Assembly (NCBI GenBank): GCA_937910825.1
Contig: CALEMO010000008.1
Span: forward strand, 1-6,655
Reading direction: 5' to 3'
DNA length: 6,655 bases
Origin: an uncultured Solirubrobacterales bacterium
GTDB lineage: Bacteria; Actinomycetota; Thermoleophilia; Solirubrobacterales; 70-9
A model generated the notes under the pieces. It saw only the letters and a program-made list of their open reading frames with translations. It did not search any database and was not told the DNA's origin. Both the position numbers and the translations under genes were made by a program. Below, piece by piece: positions 4,480-6,655 of this stretch; position 1 is the first letter of the stretch, and each line of letters starts with the position of its first letter.

Positions 4480-6655
4480 ATGACCGAATTTTCCCCGTCG
4501 TCGCCGTCTTCAGACGGCCTTTACGACTCCACATTTGAACACGATGCATGCGGCGTAGCCATGGTGGCGCGGCTCGACAACGTGCCGCGGCACGAGGTCG
4601 TCTCACAGGGACTGCTCGCTCTTGAGAATCTTGAGCACCGGGGTGCCGCCGGGGCCGACGCAAGCACCGGCGACGGGGCCGGAATCCTGCTCCAGGTACC
4701 GGATCTTTTCTTCCGCGAAGCAACCGAAATGGACCTTCCAGACGCCGGCAAATACGGAGTGGCGATGTGTTTCCTGCCACAGGACGAGCAGCGGCGGACG
4801 GAGCTGATGAAACTGATCGCCGATACCTCCGCGGCGGAGGGACAGACGGTGCTCGGCTGGCGCGACGTTCCCGTCGATACCGGCCACGTCGGCAAGACAG
4901 CGAATCTGAGTCGACCGCATGTTGCCCAATTGTTCGTCGCCGCATCCGAATCGTTGGCTGACGACCAGGATACGTTCGAGCGCAAGCTTTACGTGATTCG
5001 CCGGGTCTGCGAGATCGAGGCTGGAGAGCAGCTTTACATCGCTTCATTTTCGTCCCGCACAATCGTCTACAAAGGCATGCTCACCTCGTATCAGGTGCCT
5101 GGCTTCTATCCGGATCTGCGCGACGAGCGCGTCCGGTCCGGCATGGCGCTGGTTCACTCCCGGTTTTCCACGAATACTTTCCCAAGCTGGGACCTGGCCC
5201 ATCCGTTCAGACTGATTGCGCACAACGGTGAGATCAACACCCTGCGCGGCAACATCAACTGGATGCGGGCGCGGGAATCGCGGCTCGAATCGGAGCTCTT
5301 CGGCGACGATCTCGACAAGATAACGCCGGTCGTGCGGCCCGACGGCTCGGACTCCGCGACCTTTGACAACGTGCTCGAGCTGCTGATGCTCGCCGGCCGC
5401 TCACTTCCCCACGCGGCGATGATGATGATCCCCGAGGCGTATCGGAACCGGGACGATCTCTCTGAAGAGCTGAAGGGTTTTTATGCGTACCACGCCTGTC
5501 TGATGGAGCCATGGGACGGCCCTGCGGCCGTCTGCTTCACGGACGGCCGCGTGATCGGAGCGACTCTCGACCGCAACGGTCTGCGCCCGGGACGCTGGCT
5601 CGAGACCAAGGACGGAATGGTAATCCTCGGATCCGAAATCGGGCTGCTCGACATCGACCCTGGAAACATCAAGCGGCTCGGGCGGCTTCAGCCCGGCAAA
5701 CTGTTCCTGGTCGACCTCGAGAAGAACCGGATCATCGAGGACGAGGAATTTAAGAAAGAAGTGGCCGGCCAGCGGCCATATGCCGAGTGGTTCGACCGTG
5801 CGTCTGTCCATTTCGACGACCTGCCGACCGCCTACGTGACCATGACCGGAGTCCAGCCGACGCCGAGGCGGCAGATGGCCTTCGGCTACACCCAGGAAGA
5901 CCTGCGGGTACTCATTTCTCCGATGGCCGCCACCGGTGCTGAACCGATCGGCTCGATGGGCAACGACAACGCGCTGCCCGTTCTCTCGGACAACAGGCCT
6001 CCGCTTTACTCATATTTCAAGCAGCTCTTCGCCCAGGTGACGAACCCGCCGGTCGACCCGATCCGGGAAGAAGTGGTGATGAGTCTCGCCGCCGGCGTGG
6101 GCCGGGAGCAGAACCTGCTCAGCGAGACCGAGCAACATGCCCATCAGCTCTGCCTGGACCAGCCGATCCTGATGAATCAGGAGCTGGAGACGATCCGCCA
6201 CGTCAACCACGACATTTTTCGCGCTGATACGATCGACATCACCTGGGACGTCGCCGAAGGCCCTGAGGGGCTGGAAGCACGCCTTCAGGCGGTTTGCGAA
6301 GAGGCCGAAGAGGCGATCGAGAGCGGTTTCAACATCCTGATCATCTCGGACCGCCGGATGGGACCGCGCCGCGTACCGATTCCCGCACTTCTTGCGGTTG
6401 GTGCAGTTCACCACCACCTGGTCAGGGCAGGTACGCGCCTGCGGGCTGGCATGGTGCTCGAATCTGGCGAACCCCGCGAGGTGCACCACATGGCGACCCT
6501 GATCGGCTACGGCTGCAGCGCGATCAACCCATATCTGATGCTGGATACGGTCGAAGACATGGTGATCCAGGGCCTGGTGCCGGACATGGACTCGCCCGAC
6601 CGCGCCCAGCGAAACGTCGTCAAGGCGATCGGCAAGGGCCTGCTGAAGACGATTT
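4480..6655 (+). CDS. gltB: Glutamate synthase large (alpha) subunit, N-terminal 725 codons (3' end outside window)
   Basis: Cytoplasmic flavo-iron-sulfur enzyme of the GS-GOGAT pathway. It hydrolyses glutamine and uses the ammonia to convert 2-oxoglutarate to glutamate, with electrons usually from NADPH via the small subunit GltD. The N-terminal class II glutamine amidotransferase domain shows the catalytic cysteine C24 in EHDACGVAMV. This implies removal of a 23-residue propeptide. Further domain motifs are LEHRGAAGADASTGDGAG, HSRFSTNTFPSWDLAHPF (R228) and HNGEINTLRGN (H248). The central domain follows with RRQMAFGYTQEDL (about 463-475), GSMGNDN (491-497) and NPPVDPIREE (522-531). The window ends before the FMN and 3Fe-4S region; the full protein is normally near 1500 residues. 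The ATG at 4480 follows an in-frame TAA directly, so no longer start exists. Only a weak GAAAG (4467-4471) precedes it. No gltD is in view. Confidence 0.97.
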   Translation, partial: MTEFSPSSPSSDGLYDSTFEHDACGVAMVARLDNVPRHEVVSQGLLALENLEHRGAAGADASTGDGAGILLQVPDLFFREATEMDLPDAGKYGVAMCFLPQDEQRRTELMKLIADTSAAEGQTVLGWRDVPVDTGHVGKTANLSRPHVAQLFVAASESLADDQDTFERKLYVIRRVCEIEAGEQLYIASFSSRTIVYKGMLTSYQVPGFYPDLRDERVRSGMALVHSRFSTNTFPSWDLAHPFRLIAHNGEINTLRGNINWMRARESRLESELFGDDLDKITPVVRPDGSDSATFDNVLELLMLAGRSLPHAAMMMIPEAYRNRDDLSEELKGFYAYHACLMEPWDGPAAVCFTDGRVIGATLDRNGLRPGRWLETKDGMVILGSEIGLLDIDPGNIKRLGRLQPGKLFLVDLEKNRIIEDEEFKKEVAGQRPYAEWFDRASVHFDDLPTAYVTMTGVQPTPRRQMAFGYTQEDLRVLISPMAATGAEPIGSMGNDNALPVLSDNRPPLYSYFKQLFAQVTNPPVDPIREEVVMSLAAGVGREQNLLSETEQHAHQLCLDQPILMNQELETIRHVNHDIFRADTIDITWDVAEGPEGLEARLQAVCEEAEEAIESGFNILIISDRRMGPRRVPIPALLAVGAVHHHLVRAGTRLRAGMVLESGEPREVHHMATLIGYGCSAINPYLMLDTVEDMVIQGLVPDMDSPDRAQRNVVKAIGKGLLKTI

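Noticed and set aside
4382..5062. 226-codon minus-strand frame overlapping the gltB start
   Set aside because: It is Arg-rich shadow sequence opposite the clear amidotransferase domain of gltB.
6010..6489. 159-codon minus-strand frame within gltB
   Set aside because: It is antisense to the conserved central-domain coding sequence of gltB, with no independent support.
1..6655. CRISPR arrays, insertion sequences, attachment sites, or phage or defence genes
   Set aside because: No tandem repeats with spacers, transposase or integrase motifs, or terminal inverted repeats were seen. The genes are ordinary chromosomal metabolism and envelope functions.

Overview
The window is GC-rich bacterial chromosome with tightly packed genes on both strands. 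The best guess for the source is a high-GC actinobacterium, possibly of the Thermoleophilia/Solirubrobacterales type. The reasons are base composition, GTG and TTG starts, weak or absent Shine-Dalgarno sites at some genes, a c-di-AMP (ydaO/yuaA-type) riboswitch before a secreted cell-wall protein, and an actinobacterial-looking GltB. The taxon is inference; no marker in the window fixes it. No mobile element, CRISPR array or rRNA gene was seen.

Layout. (1) 1-1040, minus strand: first 346 codons of a glutamine-dependent NAD+ synthetase (nadE), cut by the window's left edge. (2) 1041-1314: divergent control region with a CRP/GlxR-like dyad (1094-1109), then a c-di-AMP riboswitch (about 1164-1301). 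(3) 1315-2247, plus strand: exported RlpA-like double-psi beta-barrel protein. A terminator-like hairpin with a UUCG loop and a T6 tract lies inside its first codons (1330-1352) and may be the riboswitch's expression platform. (4) 2256-2285: strong hairpin. (5) 2297-2635, plus: 112-residue protein of unknown function. (6) 2632-3390, minus: CcdA-type membrane thiol-disulfide transporter, convergent with the previous gene and sharing a CTAG at the stops. (7) 3479-4315, plus: classical short-chain dehydrogenase. (8) 4316-4479: intergenic DNA with a possible minus-strand tRNA-like RNA. (9) 4480 to the right edge, plus: glutamate synthase large subunit (gltB), first 725 codons.

How the parts relate. 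nadE and gltB are core nitrogen/cofactor genes that both use glutamine amide nitrogen. CcdA and the RlpA-like protein act at or outside the membrane; the RlpA domain has one cysteine pair that could be a disulfide, so CcdA-fed thiol chemistry is a conceivable but unproven link. The most interesting part is the nadE/rlpA intergenic region. A CRP-like site followed by a c-di-AMP riboswitch before a cell-wall-remodelling gene parallels the known control of rpfA in Mycobacterium and Streptomyces. Here the apparent terminator lies within the coding sequence. No wholly new multi-gene system was found; the unusual material is regulatory and RNA-level.
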